NCBI RefSeq assembly: GCF_000294775.2 | Contig: NZ_CP015506.1 | Span: forward strand, 1,587,501 to 1,651,500 | Direction: 5' to 3' | Length of the DNA: 64,000 nt | Origin: Cytobacillus oceanisediminis 2691 | GTDB taxonomy: Bacteria > Bacillota > Bacilli > Bacillales > Cytobacillaceae | In this document: piece by piece, positions 63,564-64,000 of the stretch | Layout of the letters: every line of letters begins with the position of its first letter | Position numbering within the stretch: position 1 is the stretch's first letter | Program-made: the position numbers and the translations under genes | Notes under the pieces: generated by a model | Databases searched by the model: none | What the model was told of the DNA's origin: nothing | The model's input: the letters and a program-made list of their open reading frames with translations, nothing else

Positions 63564-64000
63564 GTGGTCATTATGAATCAGGAAATCAGGAGACTCTATG
63601 CCAGGATTGAGACTTTGGAAAAGGAAAATAATATTTTGGCCAATAATCATTCACTTAAATATAATATATTCTCACGCTCAAATGATGGAATTTTAATTTT
63701 TGATAGCCAGGAGAGAATTGTTGATGTCAATCCATCATTTGCTGAAAGTATAAAGACTGATAAACAAGACCTGATCGGCAGGAGACTGTCTGATATCGTG
63801 CCGAAAAATAGACATTTCAAGCTTGAAAAGCAAAGGGAATTATTAAAGAAGAAGGAAAGTGTCAGGGGCATTCTGCCAATATATAACGGCAGAACGATAA
63901 TAGAGTTTGATTTTACTACCAGCATCCTTAATGAGGACGGTCTTTATATGTGTATATTAAGAGATGTAACGAGTAAGCGGCTCCTCGAACGAAAAGTGAA
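63564..64000 (+). CDS. PAS-domain sensor protein, 3' end beyond window
   Basis: A frame open to the last base begins GTG at 63564, seven bases after AGGAGG (an ATG at 63573 is in frame but too distant). The 145 visible residues have a coiled-coil start (NQEIRRLYARIETLEKENNIL) and a PAS domain (SRSNDGILIFDSQERIVDVNPSFAESIKTDKQDLIGRRLSDIVP ... YMCILRDVTSKRLLERK). PAS-first proteins of this sort continue into GGDEF/EAL, histidine kinase or sigma-54 activator modules. The output domain is not visible. Confidence 0.85.
   Translation, partial: MVIMNQEIRRLYARIETLEKENNILANNHSLKYNIFSRSNDGILIFDSQERIVDVNPSFAESIKTDKQDLIGRRLSDIVPKNRHFKLEKQRELLKKKESVRGILPIYNGRTIIEFDFTTSILNEDGLYMCILRDVTSKRLLERKV

Noticed and set aside
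1..64000. CRISPR arrays, rRNA operons or insertion sequences
   Set aside because: No regularly spaced repeats, rRNA sequence or transposase frames were seen.

Overview
The window looks like chromosome from a spore-forming member of the Bacillaceae. The evidence is a bacillopeptidase F gene, the SigI/RsgI pair, an alpha/beta-type small acid-soluble spore protein, TreP/TreA with TreR-type operators and a CcpA cre site, LutABC, GlcDF with a CdaR-family regulator, and a TPP riboswitch and a T-box of Gram-positive form. Shine-Dalgarno sites are strong (AGGAGG type), several starts are TTG or GTG, and most transcription units end in clear rho-independent hairpins. The exact species cannot be read from this sequence.

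Layout: 1-1396, 3' part of an ABC-F ribosome-protection-type gene; 1447-5784, secreted subtilisin-like protease Bpr; 6467-7586, ECF sigma factor with a probable anti-sigma partner; 7804-11003, sugar ABC importer without its own ATPase; 11104-15788, a secreted hypothetical protein, then a TPP-riboswitch operon for a thiamine-precursor ABC importer ending in a TatD-family hydrolase; 15870-17434, YkvA-like protein, Sir2 deacylase, TatA; 17552-22614, trehalose operon treP-malL-treA; 22663-24944, NupC and a membrane hydrolase; 25101-26980, a highly structured intergenic element followed by prfC; 27180-28824, T-box leader and NhaC antiporter; 29030-32317, RND efflux pump; 33135-36370, DUF5667 protein, SigI, RsgI; 36420-40697, SASP, glycolate oxidase GlcF/GlcD and CdaR-type regulator; 40836-44887, K+ uptake subunit, DUF3905 and small basic proteins, radical SAM protein; 45093-48087, LutABC lactate utilisation.

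The most unusual part is 48163-59740. A 17-bp direct repeat lies at 48163-48179 and again at 59724-59740, where it is the 3' end of an intact tRNA-Arg(CCT). It therefore brackets an 11.6-kb element with the architecture of a tRNA-integrated island. No integrase survives. The left end is a decaying phage tail/lysis module (frameshifted tail-fibre end, one broken and one intact XhlA, holin, amidase-LysM endolysin, small membrane ORF, frameshifted Xre repressor). The right end is an intact-looking metabolic cargo: a YheO/DauR-type regulator divergent from a DSD1/D-threonine-aldolase-like PLP enzyme, an ornithine-cyclodeaminase-family reductase, RidA, a threonine-synthase-like PLP enzyme, a cytoplasmic asparaginase and an M20 amidohydrolase. 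Three of these families are the ones used by the beta-hydroxyaspartate cycle (aldolase, dehydratase, iminosuccinate reductase). The cluster may thus handle beta-hydroxyaspartate or D-amino acids, with aspartate as product. That assignment is inference.

After the island come the tRNA, a duplicated fragment of its 5' end, a membrane acyltransferase, a methyl-accepting chemotaxis protein, and the start of a PAS-domain sensor that runs off the window.
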